64,000 bases of DNA, taken from NCBI GenBank assembly GCA_965230195.1, contig OZ245997.1, forward strand, positions 4,960,001-5,024,000, given 5' to 3'. The stretch comes from Putridiphycobacter sp965230195 (GTDB lineage: Bacteria > Bacteroidota > Bacteroidia > Flavobacteriales_D > Crocinitomicaceae). A program made the translations under genes and the position numbers. Shown piece by piece: positions 1 through 8,400 of this stretch. The first letter of the stretch is position 1. Every line of letters begins with the position of its first letter. The notes under the pieces were generated by a model. That model ran no database searches. It was given only the letters and a program-made list of their open reading frames with translations, and had not been told where the DNA came from.

Positions 1-1
1 C

Positions 2-391
2 TTTTCAACCGGTTCATCATGGTCAACCATGGCACTGGTTTATCCATTAATTCTACCTGCCGCATGGCAATTATGTATGAATGAAGGATTCCCGGCAGAT
101 GAAGCCATGTCAATATTTTATAATGTGGTGAGTGCCGTTCTTGCAGGTTCGGTACTGGGAGACCACTGTTCACCGATTTCTGACACCACTATTTTAAGCT
201 CACTGGCCAGTGGTTGTAATCATATAGACCATGTACGAACTCAAATTCCTTATGCGTTAACTGTAGGTGGAATTTCAATAGCTGCTGGGACCATTCCTTC
301 GGCCATAGGGTTCCCTCCATTGCTCTCATTTATTTTGGGGATTGTCCTGATCGTTTTAGTCGTTGAATTTGTAGGAAAAAAATCAACTTAA
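2..391 (+). CDS. NhaC-family Na+/H+ antiporter, C-terminal part (truncated by window edge)
   Basis: The reading frame is open from base 2, so the 5' end lies outside the window. The visible 130 residues are hydrophobic and contain the segment GDHCSPISDTTILSSLASGC, which is characteristic of the NhaC/MleN family of secondary Na+/H+ antiporters, after a start of FSTGSSWSTM. About three membrane segments can be seen (around the MALVYPLILPAAW region, after the GDHCSP loop, and the last 25 residues before VGKKST). By family knowledge the protein exchanges sodium for protons, sometimes coupled to malate/lactate, across the inner membrane. The exact substrate cannot be read from this fragment. It ends 5 nt before ruvX, so the two may be co-transcribed. 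Confidence 0.85.
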   Translation, partial: FSTGSSWSTMALVYPLILPAAWQLCMNEGFPADEAMSIFYNVVSAVLAGSVLGDHCSPISDTTILSSLASGCNHIDHVRTQIPYALTVGGISIAAGTIPSAIGFPPLLSFILGIVLIVLVVEFVGKKST

Positions 392-396
392 CCAGT

Positions 397-807
397 ATGG
401 GAAGACTAATTGCACTGGATTACGGCCTGAAAAGAACCGGAATAGCTGAAACAGATGATCTGAAAATAATTGCATCAGGGTTAACTACAATTACCAGCAA
501 TGAATTAATTCCATTCCTGAAAACCTATTTTGCAAAGCATGAAGTAGAGGCTATTATTTTGGGAGAACCCAAACGTTTAGACGGATCAGAAACACATAGT
601 ACTGAAGCTGTACTTAAAATCAGGAATACATTGGAAAATACGTTTCCAGATATTCCTGTTAAGATGGTTGATGAACGCTTTACCTCTAAAATGGCTTTCC
701 AAACCATGATTGATTCAGGACTCAAAAAGAAACAGCGACAAAATAAAGCTTTGATTGATGAAATATCAGCAACAATTATTCTTCAAAGCTATCTGGAATC
801 GTTATAA
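397..807 (+). CDS. ruvX: Putative pre-16S rRNA nuclease / Holliday junction resolvase-like RuvX (YqgF)
   Basis: This 136-residue protein has the normal length and layout of YqgF/RuvX RNase H-fold nucleases. It opens with the acidic first strand (IALDYGLKRTGIA), has a central LGEPKR loop, then VDERFTS and a late acidic helix near residue 121 (ALIDEISA). The conserved Asp8, Glu of DERFTS and Asp121 are placed as expected for the metal-binding active site. The family is implicated in trimming the 5' end of pre-16S rRNA and was earlier predicted to resolve Holliday junctions. The start follows the antiporter stop by only 5 nt, which suggests read-through transcription. The gene converges with the minus-strand gene ending at 834, with no clear terminator hairpin in the 26 nt between. 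Confidence 0.93.
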   Translation: MGRLIALDYGLKRTGIAETDDLKIIASGLTTITSNELIPFLKTYFAKHEVEAIILGEPKRLDGSETHSTEAVLKIRNTLENTFPDIPVKMVDERFTSKMAFQTMIDSGLKKKQRQNKALIDEISATIILQSYLESL

Positions 808-833
808 TATTTCCGGTCCAAACTTTAACAAAT

Positions 834-1727
834 TCAGTCAGAATAAGGTTTAATGATAAAAAAGCCATCATCTCCTTCTTTTTGATAGAGCGGCATAAAA
901 ATATTAGCATCTGATTTGGCTAAAATATGCCCATTCTGATTTTTTGCCAGAATTTCCCCTTCATAAACGTGTTGAAAATTGGAAAACCCTTCTTCCATTT
1001 TAAACGTTTCTCCTTCTCCGATTTTATACCTTTCAACTAAAACAAAATGATTGTGTTTAGTCCTGAGTTCATCTTCCAGCTGATCTCTTAAATTATCAAG
1101 ATCAGCAGCAGAAAGTCCGGTAATAAAACCGGTATAATACATGCTTAGCAATACAAATGCCTCGTGCTTAATTGCGCTAATTTCACTGTGATGCTGACCT
1201 GCTTCAAAGGCCAGACCACAATGCCCTTTTTTACATACCCACTCCAGTAAGGTACCATCTAAATAACCTTCAAGTCCGGTTACAAACGGAATATCCATTT
1301 TTTCAATGAATGCTTTATTAGTGGTATTATCTCTTGTAACAGCAAATGGAATGGTTGGTGCCGAAGTGGTGTGTAAATCAATCAGAAAAACCTTTTCATA
1401 ATCCCCTTTCAATTCCTCTTCAATCACCTCTTTTAATGCCCAATACTCTGCAACCTCTGCAACATCATTCGCATTCAACTCTTCAGCATCATTCCATATA
1501 CGGTTCAAATCTTTCGATACATACCTTTTATTCAGGTTTATTGCGGCAAGATTTCCCCTGAGCGCAATGGCTTTACCTTTAATGGAATCCTTAGTATATT
1601 TAAAGTTTCTGAAAACATTTTCAAGGGCAATTAACCCCTGTTTTTCGTTGCCATGTATACCTCCTACAAAAATAAGGAGCGGACCTTTTTCCCGGCCTTT
1701 AATGGTTCCTATTATTCTATCGTTCAC
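834..1727 (-). CDS. Succinylglutamate desuccinylase/aspartoacylase-like zinc hydrolase
   Basis: The 297-residue protein carries the zinc carboxypeptidase-like signature of the AstE/AspA group. GGIHGNE supplies His25 and Glu28, and LIDLHTTSAP supplies His119 as third ligand; FEAGQHH near residue 180 is a candidate site for the general acid. Family members cleave N-acyl amino acids; the acyl substrate here is not determined. No signal peptide is seen, so it should be cytoplasmic. The start codon is GTG at 1727-1725; there is no better ATG. It begins 2 nt after the stop of the upstream GCS2-CBS gene, so the two are almost certainly one operon and may act on the same gamma-glutamyl or N-acyl metabolite. 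That link is inference. Confidence 0.85.
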   Translation of the reverse strand: MNDRIIGTIKGREKGPLLIFVGGIHGNEKQGLIALENVFRNFKYTKDSIKGKAIALRGNLAAINLNKRYVSKDLNRIWNDAEELNANDVAEVAEYWALKEVIEEELKGDYEKVFLIDLHTTSAPTIPFAVTRDNTTNKAFIEKMDIPFVTGLEGYLDGTLLEWVCKKGHCGLAFEAGQHHSEISAIKHEAFVLLSMYYTGFITGLSAADLDNLRDQLEDELRTKHNHFVLVERYKIGEGETFKMEEGFSNFQHVYEGEILAKNQNGHILAKSDANIFMPLYQKEGDDGFFIIKPYSD

Positions 1728-1729
1728 TA

Positions 1730-3619
1730 TTATTCAAATATTTTTGCACTATGTGCTGCACGAATAACATCCCCCTCTCCCACTATACCAACTAAAAAAT
1801 TACCTTCTGTAACTAAAACACAAGATGCCTTCGTTTCGGCGAGCAAAGCTACTAATTCGGAAGTGGATGTACTAGGAGAAACGCTAAAAAAATTTGTATC
1901 CATTAGTTCACCAATTGTATCACATTTTTCATTATCAGGGGTGGTATGATACTTTAGCATTTCCTTTTCAGTAATCAAACCAACCAGTTCATTTTTATGA
2001 TTTTCAACCGGGATACTTGTAATGCTTTTCCAATCCATAACATTAACCGCCAAATCAACAATATCATCTTCTTTGGCAATATAAGGTTCAGTTTCCATTA
2101 TATCTCTTGCCATTTTATATCTGTTTTCTTTGGTTTTAGTTGAAATATCAACTGCTTTCCATTCATGAACAGGTAAAGATGACATTTGATTGTCATAAAT
2201 GGCCTCTGTAATACCCCTTGTGGCTTCAATAGCTGTACGATTGTCAAGCAAAGCGCCAAAGTTTTTAGTAATCCAGTTAGCCCCATTTTGATTTTCTTGT
2301 ACTCTGGCTTCAATTATCCCCAATAACTCTGTGATCGACTTTTGACTTACTCCGGCTTTTTCAAGACCGGATTTAGCCAATGGTAAAATAATATCCAATA
2401 ATAGTTTTTCTGCACTTATTGTTCGGTCAAACCAGGTAAACTGACAGTTTAAACCATTTCGTGCAGCGTTATAAAAATTATGCCTGCACTCCTCAAACTT
2501 AACCATTTTCGGAAGGTCTTTATAGTCCTCTGGCATACCATACATAGTACCTAACCACAAAGCAGCATTTGCAATTTCATCTTTAATGGTTGGACCGGCT
2601 GGTATATATCGGTTTTCAATTCTTAAATGGGGTAAACCACCACCAATGCCATAACAGGCCCTGTTCCATTTATACACCGTACTGTTGTGCATGTTTAAAG
2701 CTTCCAGTTTGGGAACGCCTCCATCCTTCAACACTTCGGCCGCATCTTCCATTTCTGCTGAGGCAAATAAAGGATTGAAACGACTGATATTATCTTTATA
2801 CAAATCCACAACTGTTCCGGTTAACCACTGATTCCCAAAGGTCACCCTTGGCTCCTGCTCTCGTTTTATATTGCTCGACGTTCTGGTATCAACACTTTGC
2901 TGGAACAATGAAATTCGCGTTTCTGACCATAATCTTTTTCCAAGCAGTAAAGGAGAGTTAGCCGTTACAGCCAGAATTGGTCCGGCTATCATTTGAGACC
3001 AGTTATATTTTGGTGTAAATTCTTCCGGACTAATCTGCATATGAATTTGAAAACTGGTATTACAGGCCTCAAATAAAATATTATCGTGATTAGTAATTAA
3101 TTGATCTATTCCGGTAATGTTCAACTCAAAATTACTGCCTCTTTGCGATTTGATAACCTCATCCAAAGCATGATACCGTGGATTTGGGGTCATATGACCA
3201 AAATCCAAATGTTCCTTTTGTAAAGTAGGTAGAATGCCCGTCATTAAAATTTTGGTATCTAACTGCTCCGTTGCATAATGTGCTTTTGACATCAACTCAC
3301 GTAACTGTAGTTCCAATTTTAAGAAACAGTCCTCATCAAAATCCAATGGATCGAGATTAGCTTCAATATTAAACTGAGCAATTTCCGGCACAAAATGCGG
3401 ATCATTGATTAGTGTTAGTATCTCCTGATTATTACTCGCAGGATTATAATGTTTATCGATTAAACACAGCTCCTGCTCGGCACCGATTCTGGTGATACCG
3501 GATTCAATCATATTTTCTTTAAGCATTTTTTCCAATGCTTTAATGTCGGCAATTAGTAATTTGGTAAATTTCTTTTTTGCCTCAGGGTCGGAGAACTTTT
3601 TAACATCTTGATTGCCCAT
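1730..3619 (-). CDS. Glutamate-cysteine ligase (GCS2)-like carboxylate-amine ligase fused to C-terminal CBS pair
   Basis: This is a 629-residue two-part protein. Residues about 30-480 look like the GCS2/carboxylate-amine ligase fold (IGAEQELCLID near residue 45, FNIEANLDP near 84, FQIHMQIS near 195, GIGGGLPHLRIENRYIPAG near 325-343), giving predicted ATP-dependent ligation of an amine to a glutamate-like gamma-carboxylate. Residues about 505-625 are two CBS motifs (ITSIPVENHKNELVGLIT and ASCVLVTEGNFLVGIVGEGD), which usually bind adenine nucleotides or SAM and regulate an attached enzyme. Plain bacterial GCS2 proteins are roughly 370-450 residues, so the extra length is the CBS module plus a helical linker. 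It heads an operon with the aspartoacylase-like gene. The real amine substrate is unknown; it is not necessarily cysteine. Confidence 0.82.
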   Translation of the reverse strand: MGNQDVKKFSDPEAKKKFTKLLIADIKALEKMLKENMIESGITRIGAEQELCLIDKHYNPASNNQEILTLINDPHFVPEIAQFNIEANLDPLDFDEDCFLKLELQLRELMSKAHYATEQLDTKILMTGILPTLQKEHLDFGHMTPNPRYHALDEVIKSQRGSNFELNITGIDQLITNHDNILFEACNTSFQIHMQISPEEFTPKYNWSQMIAGPILAVTANSPLLLGKRLWSETRISLFQQSVDTRTSSNIKREQEPRVTFGNQWLTGTVVDLYKDNISRFNPLFASAEMEDAAEVLKDGGVPKLEALNMHNSTVYKWNRACYGIGGGLPHLRIENRYIPAGPTIKDEIANAALWLGTMYGMPEDYKDLPKMVKFEECRHNFYNAARNGLNCQFTWFDRTISAEKLLLDIILPLAKSGLEKAGVSQKSITELLGIIEARVQENQNGANWITKNFGALLDNRTAIEATRGITEAIYDNQMSSLPVHEWKAVDISTKTKENRYKMARDIMETEPYIAKEDDIVDLAVNVMDWKSITSIPVENHKNELVGLITEKEMLKYHTTPDNEKCDTIGELMDTNFFSVSPSTSTSELVALLAETKASCVLVTEGNFLVGIVGEGDVIRAAHSAKIFE

Positions 3620-3674
3620 AAGGTGAATATTTAGTAAACTGAAAATAAGAAATAATTTTCAATTATTTACTATC

Positions 3675-3705
3675 CAAAATTAAATCGTGATTTTAGCTTA
3701 CCCAA
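3675..3705 (-). promoter_or_regulatory. Predicted Bacteroidota promoter for the GCS2-CBS operon
   Basis: On the minus strand, TTG (3705-3703) is followed by a 20-nt spacer and TAATTTTG (3682-3675). This matches the Bacteroidota housekeeping consensus (TTG, about 19-20 nt, TAnnTTTG). The -7 element lies 56 nt upstream of the ATG at 3619. Confidence 0.5.
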
Positions 3706-3865
3706 TACTCCTAAATAAGCCTGATTAAAGACTAAAATATCAATAAATCAAAGCCATGCATTTGACTAATACTTGACTGATATCTCATTTTTTTTTACCT
3801 TTAGTACATGTTAGCGATTTAGAATTACGTCTCTAAATCAAAAAATCTTCTTATAATAGGAGAAT

Positions 3866-3916
3866 GAGATTTGTACGTAAAGAGTACTATCCCCACACTC
3901 TTTTCGTACAAATTTC
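3866..3916. terminator. Long near-perfect hairpin, possible terminator of the upstream T9SS gene
   Basis: Arms ATTTGTACGTAAAGAGT and ACTCTTTTCGTACAAAT pair with one mismatch around the 11-nt loop ACTATCCCCAC. It lies 35 nt beyond the stop of the minus-strand gene at 3951. The adjacent T-run is on the plus strand, so intrinsic termination in the gene's own direction is uncertain; it may be a 3' stabilising stem or a bidirectional element. Confidence 0.45.
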
Positions 3917-3950
3917 GCTTTTTATTAAGATCGGTTTTTAATCTTAACCC

Positions 3951-4925
3951 TTATAACTTTGTAATTTTAAATGATCTTGAATTTCCATTCTCATCACTTA
4001 CCTGTAAAATAAAAAACTGATTATCAAATTTTTCTAAATTTATTATTTTTGAAAATATGCCTGCTTCCAGTAATTTTCCATCTGTCGACCAAATTTTGAA
4101 ATTGGTAAATTCGGATGCATATTGATCAATATAGATTATCCCATTTGTCGGATTAGGATAAACAGATATTTGGTATTCTTTCATTTTCAGGTCCACTCCC
4201 AAAGGGCCATATTCAAATGTTAAATCGTCAATATAAAACAATGCAGATGTTGAATTTAGTTCAACAGAGGAGAAAAAAGCAACCACAATTGAGTCCGGAA
4301 CAGCTGAAGAAACATAATTCAAAGGAATTTCAAATGACGCCCATGTGTTGGTTTCAAAAAATGGAGTTGTTTCAAAATTATAGGCAATGGTGTCAATTGA
4401 TTGGGTAAGAGAATTGTATTTTTTAAGCAGAACAATACATTTACCGTAATTTTGAACAGGCGAAAGAGAATCTTCAAACTTATACTTCCCTTTTATTTTT
4501 AAAGGCCTGTAGGCAAAAGGTGTTCCACAGGACTTCAAATCTATATACCCATCATTATCCGTTTTAAACTGATTCCCATTAACAATGAATGTTTCAAAAT
4601 ACTCATTATTATCATCTCTTAAATCAGGATCATTAGCTAACCTTAAACCAACTGGTGAAAATGGCGTTGCCAGAAGGTTTACCTGATAGGTTAACTCCGA
4701 AAATTGAAATCCGGTGGCATCATAAATAGTATTCGGAACCAAAGCATGAACAGTATCTGCGGTTTGCCCGGCATTGAGAACAAACCCGTCAGAAGTAATC
4801 CATTCGTATACTCTGTCAATCCCTCCAATATAAATTGAGTCAAAACTTGGATTGCTCATATTCTGGCCATACCCTCTGTTAATAACAACAATGGTCAACA
4901 TCAATAAGATTGCTTTTAAATTCAT
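3951..4925 (-). CDS. Secreted protein with PCMD/DUF4465-like beta-sandwich and T9SS sorting domain
   Basis: This 324-residue protein starts with a signal peptide (hydrophobic residues about 3-18, cleavage expected after GYGQ). The middle contains RPLKIKGKYKFE, then WASFEIPLNY, VPDSIVVAFFSS and LFYIDDLTFEYG. That pattern recurs in Bacteroidota surface proteins with a PCMD/DUF4465-like carbohydrate-binding-type jelly roll, and I assign it by resemblance only. The last 75 residues are a type A sorting domain (ISVYPNPTNGIIYI ... FKITKL), so export across the outer membrane by the type IX system and anchoring or release at the surface are expected. It stands alone between a divergent cluster and the GCS2 operon. 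The substrate is unknown. Confidence 0.75.
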   Translation of the reverse strand: MNLKAILLMLTIVVINRGYGQNMSNPSFDSIYIGGIDRVYEWITSDGFVLNAGQTADTVHALVPNTIYDATGFQFSELTYQVNLLATPFSPVGLRLANDPDLRDDNNEYFETFIVNGNQFKTDNDGYIDLKSCGTPFAYRPLKIKGKYKFEDSLSPVQNYGKCIVLLKKYNSLTQSIDTIAYNFETTPFFETNTWASFEIPLNYVSSAVPDSIVVAFFSSVELNSTSALFYIDDLTFEYGPLGVDLKMKEYQISVYPNPTNGIIYIDQYASEFTNFKIWSTDGKLLEAGIFSKIINLEKFDNQFFILQVSDENGNSRSFKITKL

Positions 4926-5016
4926 ACCACTAAATATTTTCCTGTTTATTTAAAGATGTGATTTCTGATAAGCAAGTTGCATTAAGAGGGTAGATTTTCT
5001 TGTCAATCTAAAATTT

Positions 5017-5078
5017 AACAGTTCATCCATTGAATTAAACAATTCGTCAGATTATAATTTTTATTTCAACTGTTCGTG
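5017..5078 (+). promoter_or_regulatory. LytTR-type operator repeats upstream of the TonB receptor gene
   Basis: Three related 11-mers lie in the 91 nt before the receptor start: AACAGTTCATC (5017-5027), AACAATTCGTC (5038-5048) and AACTGTTCGTG (5068-5078). The first two are exactly 21 bp apart, two helical turns. LytTR regulators such as AgrA bind 9-bp direct repeats (ACAGTTAAG) with the same 21-bp period. The same first 11-mer recurs at 7269 before the next gene, and a LytTR regulator is encoded at 10372 in this cluster, making it the likely binder. This is inference from sequence. Confidence 0.6.
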
Positions 5079-5107
5079 CTGACTTTTGATCTCATAAATG
5101 TTTAATT

Positions 5108-7267
5108 ATGAAATCAATTTTACTTATCTGTTTGCTTTTTGTCTCTGTATTTTCTTCAGGACAAACCAAAATTTCGGGAACAGTAAAACAGTCTGACGGC
5201 AGCCCTGTAATTGGGGCATCAATTATGATAAAAGGGAGTTATGACGGTGGAATCACAAATCCGACAGGGCAATTTTCTTTTTCAACAAATTTGTCAGATA
5301 CAGTTGTACTGATAGCCAGATTTATTGGATTTGAACCGCAATATATCCCTATTGATCTGTCCCAAAAAATCGAACCGTTAAATATTACCTTAATGGAAAA
5401 GCGTAATGAACTGGATGTGGTCACAATTACAGCAGGGTCGTTTGAGGCCGGAGATAAAAAAAAGGCGGTGATGCTAACTTCCCTGGATATGGTCACCACA
5501 CCTGGAGCATCTGGCAATGTGGTCAATGCGCTTCAATTTTTGCCTGGAACGACTACTAATGGTGAGTCGGGTAAGTTATTTGTTCGTGGAGGTGGTGACA
5601 ATGAAAGTCAAACTTTTATTGATGGTACTTTGGTTCATAACCCATATAATGCCTCCGCTCCAAATACTGCTGTGCGTAGTCGGTTTAACCCTTTTATGTT
5701 TAATGGAACCGTATTCAGCACAGGTGGTTTTTCTGCAGAGTATGGTCAGGCCCTCTCTTCGGTTTTATTATTGGAAACTAAAGGCATTCAGGAAAAAGAT
5801 CAGCTTGATATTTCATTATTATCAGTCGGGCTTGGACTCGCCGGAACCAAAAAATGGGATAAAGGAGCAGTAACTGCCAGCGTTGATTATACTAACCTGA
5901 CCCCATATATGTCGATTATACCACAGGATATTGACTGGATTAAAATGCCGGAATCAACTGAATCGGCAATTAGTTTACGACAAAAGACCAAAAAAGGGTT
6001 GATTAAATTATATGGTAACTACTCCCAGTCCAATTTTGAGCTCAATAATTATAACCTTAACACATCTGATAGTGAGCCACTCAATTTATTGAATAAGAAC
6101 ACCTATATCAACGCTTCATATCTTGGTCAGCTAAATGAGAATTGGACAGTTAATCTCGGAGGGGCCTATACCCATTATATCGAAGATATTGGAATTAATA
6201 CAAATACTTATTCCGAGACCACTGACGGCACACATTTTAAAATGAAACTGAAACGTAATTTTGGTAAAAACTTCAAATTAAAAACAGGTGTTGAGTTGCT
6301 TTCTAAAGCCTATCACCAAAACTTTACCAGTTCGAATGGCAGTTTCCCATTTTCATTTACCAATCATCAAATTGGTGGTTTTGTCGAAACGGATATCTAC
6401 CTATCCCAAAAACTGGTAACCAGAATTGGAGGGCGTTATGAATACTCACATTATTTGAACAAGTCCAATATTGCTCCAAGAATTTCAATGGCATATAAGC
6501 TAAGTAAAACCAGTCAGGTGTCTCTGGCCGGAGGTTTATTCTACCAAAACCCTGATCAGGACTATCTTATTTATAGTAATCAACTCAATTTTGAACACAC
6601 TAAACAATATATGCTCAATTACACTTTTTCCAAAAATCAAAGATCAGTAAAAGCGGAAGTATATTTAAAAGACTATGATCAATTGGTAAAATTTGATCCT
6701 TCTAATGCCTTTTACGAAACCGATTATTATACTAATAAAGGAAAAGGGTATGCTTATGGTTTAGACCTTTTCTTCAGAGACAGAAAAACAATTAAAAACG
6801 GAGATTACTGGGTGTCTTATTCTTATATCGACACTGAAAGAAATTACCTTAATTTTCCAACCTCAGCAGTACCGGGATTTGTGAGTAAACACAATATTTC
6901 AGTAGTCTATAAACATTGGATCAGGAAATGGCGTACACTATTTGGGGCATCCTTTAACTATTCATCTCCACGATTCTATAATGATCCTAATCTCTCAACA
7001 TTTAATTCTGAGAAAATAAGAGCCTATCAGGCATTGAATTTAAACGCCAGTTACCTGTACAGAGAAAACATTATATTTTATGCCTCAGCGACCAATGTTT
7101 TGGGATATAAGCAAGAGTTCGGCTACCAATTTTCTGATACCCCTAATAGTGAGGGTATTTATGAAAAATCACTGATTACCCCACCGGCACCACGCTTTTT
7201 TATCCTGGGATGTTTTATCACATTATCAAAAACAGGAGATCAAAATCAGCTGGATAAAATTAACTAG
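5108..7267 (+). CDS. TonB-dependent outer-membrane receptor with carboxypeptidase-regulatory-like N-domain
   Basis: The 719-residue protein has a signal peptide ending near SSGQ (residue 19). A carboxypeptidase-D regulatory-like beta-sandwich follows at about 20-95 (ISGTVKQSDGSPVIGASI), then a TonB plug at about 115-225 (NALQFLPGTTTNGESGKLFV, with RGGGDNESQTFIDG) and a beta-barrel rich in alternating aromatic strands to the C-terminus. It is at the short end for this class; the last residues (TGDQNQLDKIN) extend beyond a final aromatic strand. It would import or sense a ligand across the outer membrane with TonB/ExbBD. No SusD partner is adjacent. A kinase, hydrolase and LytTR regulator follow, so it may belong to a nutrient- or signal-responsive unit. 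Confidence 0.88.
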   Translation: MKSILLICLLFVSVFSSGQTKISGTVKQSDGSPVIGASIMIKGSYDGGITNPTGQFSFSTNLSDTVVLIARFIGFEPQYIPIDLSQKIEPLNITLMEKRNELDVVTITAGSFEAGDKKKAVMLTSLDMVTTPGASGNVVNALQFLPGTTTNGESGKLFVRGGGDNESQTFIDGTLVHNPYNASAPNTAVRSRFNPFMFNGTVFSTGGFSAEYGQALSSVLLLETKGIQEKDQLDISLLSVGLGLAGTKKWDKGAVTASVDYTNLTPYMSIIPQDIDWIKMPESTESAISLRQKTKKGLIKLYGNYSQSNFELNNYNLNTSDSEPLNLLNKNTYINASYLGQLNENWTVNLGGAYTHYIEDIGINTNTYSETTDGTHFKMKLKRNFGKNFKLKTGVELLSKAYHQNFTSSNGSFPFSFTNHQIGGFVETDIYLSQKLVTRIGGRYEYSHYLNKSNIAPRISMAYKLSKTSQVSLAGGLFYQNPDQDYLIYSNQLNFEHTKQYMLNYTFSKNQRSVKAEVYLKDYDQLVKFDPSNAFYETDYYTNKGKGYAYGLDLFFRDRKTIKNGDYWVSYSYIDTERNYLNFPTSAVPGFVSKHNISVVYKHWIRKWRTLFGASFNYSSPRFYNDPNLSTFNSEKIRAYQALNLNASYLYRENIIFYASATNVLGYKQEFGYQFSDTPNSEGIYEKSLITPPAPRFFILGCFITLSKTGDQNQLDKIN

Positions 7268-7268
7268 T

Positions 7269-7300
7269 AACAGTTCATCCTGAAGATTCAACAGTTCGGT
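7269..7300 (+). promoter_or_regulatory. Second LytTR-type operator pair, upstream of the DUF2141 gene
   Basis: AACAGTTCATC (7269-7279) and AACAGTTCGGT (7290-7300) are direct repeats with a 21-bp period. The first is identical to the copy at 5017. The pair lies just after the receptor stop and about 70 nt before the next gene, so the second gene probably has its own promoter under the same regulator. A near -7 element (GATATTTG, 7333-7340) follows. Confidence 0.6.
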
Positions 7301-7344
7301 TGAGATTATTTCCAAACTCCAAAATCAAAAGAGATATTTGAATT

Positions 7345-7371
7345 ATGAAAACTAATAAAACAAAAAAATGA
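7345..7371 (+). other. Eight-codon upstream mini-ORF overlapping the next start codon
   Basis: ATG at 7345 opens a short frame (MKTNKTKK) whose TGA (7369-7371) overlaps the ATG of the following gene (7368-7370) as ATGA. This arrangement permits translational coupling. It could also be chance in an A-rich leader; no independent support is available. Confidence 0.25.
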
Positions 7372-8396
7372 AAACTATAATATTATTAATGTTCACTATT
7401 TTAAGTGTGATCAGCTATTCACAAAATTCCATTTTTGAACAAAAAATGACCGTTGCACTCGACAGCTTTGCATCAGCTAAAAACGTCTCTGACTTTATTG
7501 CCACATCTTATCAGTTTGATCAGATTGCTAATGTTGAAACCAAAAACTGGTTGCCTTTATACTACCATGCTATGTGCTATATTTGGGCCAATTACAACGA
7601 AAAAAGAGAAGATGCCTCAAAAAAAGATGCTCACTTAGACATAGCCCAACAATCAATCGAAAAAATCAAATTGTTAGCACCAAAAGAGTCTGAGATCTAT
7701 GCTCTGGAAGCATTGTATTTTACAGCCAGATTAACAGTAAACCCAATGGAAAGGGGACAGAAGTTTTCAGGATTAGCACAGGGTTCAATTGCTAAATCAC
7801 TAGCCCTTAATCCTGAAAATATACGGGCTAAGCAATTGAAAATATCCAATGAGTATGGCACAGCACAATTTTTCGGAAGTGATACTGCACCTATATGTGA
7901 GCGTGCACAAGCTCTGCTTTCTGAATGGGATAATTACAAACCGATCAGTAAAATTCACCCGAATTGGGGTAAAGAATACCTGGAATATATAGCCAAATCC
8001 TGCCAAACTCCCGAAACTGATTCTGAAACAAGCCAAAATCATGCAAAAGATGGCGAAATTCTAACCATCAAAATTTCAAACCTTGTTTCGGACGAGGGTG
8101 TTATTTTAGCACAATTGCTAGACGAAAACCACAAAGTACTTTCAGTTGCCAAAGGCACAATTGATAATAAAAATGCCACAGTAGAATTTGATGGATTAAA
8201 AAAAGGTGTTTACGCAGTGCGCTATTTCCATGATGCCAATTCAAATATGAAAATGGATACGGATAAATATGGCAGACCGACTGAAGGTTATGGCTATTCA
8301 AATAATGCCAAAGGTTTTATGAGTGCTCCTAAAATAAAGAAAACGCTCTTTAATCTAAACGGAGATTTAACATTATCTTTAAAAACAAGAAATTAA
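7368..8396 (+). CDS. Exported TPR-like protein with C-terminal DUF2141 domain
   Basis: This 342-residue protein has a signal peptide (ILLMFTILSVISYSQ) and an alpha-helical region at about 20-205 resembling degenerate tetratricopeptide repeats (ASKKDAHLDIAQQSIEKIKL, then SEIYALEALYFTARL). A DUF2141 beta domain occupies about 228-340 (EGVILAQLLDENHKVL, GLKKGVYAVRYFHDANSN, then MKMDTDKYGRPTEGYGYSN). DUF2141 proteins are periplasmic or surface-exposed and uncharacterised. The gene lies between the TonB receptor and the kinase, 4 nt before the kinase start. It could be a periplasmic partner of the receptor; no catalytic residues are evident. Confidence 0.75.
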   Translation: MKTIILLMFTILSVISYSQNSIFEQKMTVALDSFASAKNVSDFIATSYQFDQIANVETKNWLPLYYHAMCYIWANYNEKREDASKKDAHLDIAQQSIEKIKLLAPKESEIYALEALYFTARLTVNPMERGQKFSGLAQGSIAKSLALNPENIRAKQLKISNEYGTAQFFGSDTAPICERAQALLSEWDNYKPISKIHPNWGKEYLEYIAKSCQTPETDSETSQNHAKDGEILTIKISNLVSDEGVILAQLLDENHKVLSVAKGTIDNKNATVEFDGLKKGVYAVRYFHDANSNMKMDTDKYGRPTEGYGYSNNAKGFMSAPKIKKTLFNLNGDLTLSLKTRN

Positions 8397-8400
8397 ACAC

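Larger units (their letters stand above)
3620..3950. other. Intergenic region with two hairpins
   Basis: This 331-nt gap holds the predicted GCS2 operon promoter and two inverted repeats. The larger is a 17-bp stem with one mismatch (3869-3885 with 3897-3913, loop of 11 nt), extendable by a few pairs to 3866-3916. The smaller is a 7-bp stem (3816-3822 with 3833-3839). On the plus strand the large stem is followed by CGCTTTTTATT. On the minus strand, the direction of both flanking genes, the nearest T-run is about 19 nt further (3847-3842). No coding potential is seen. Confidence 0.6.
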
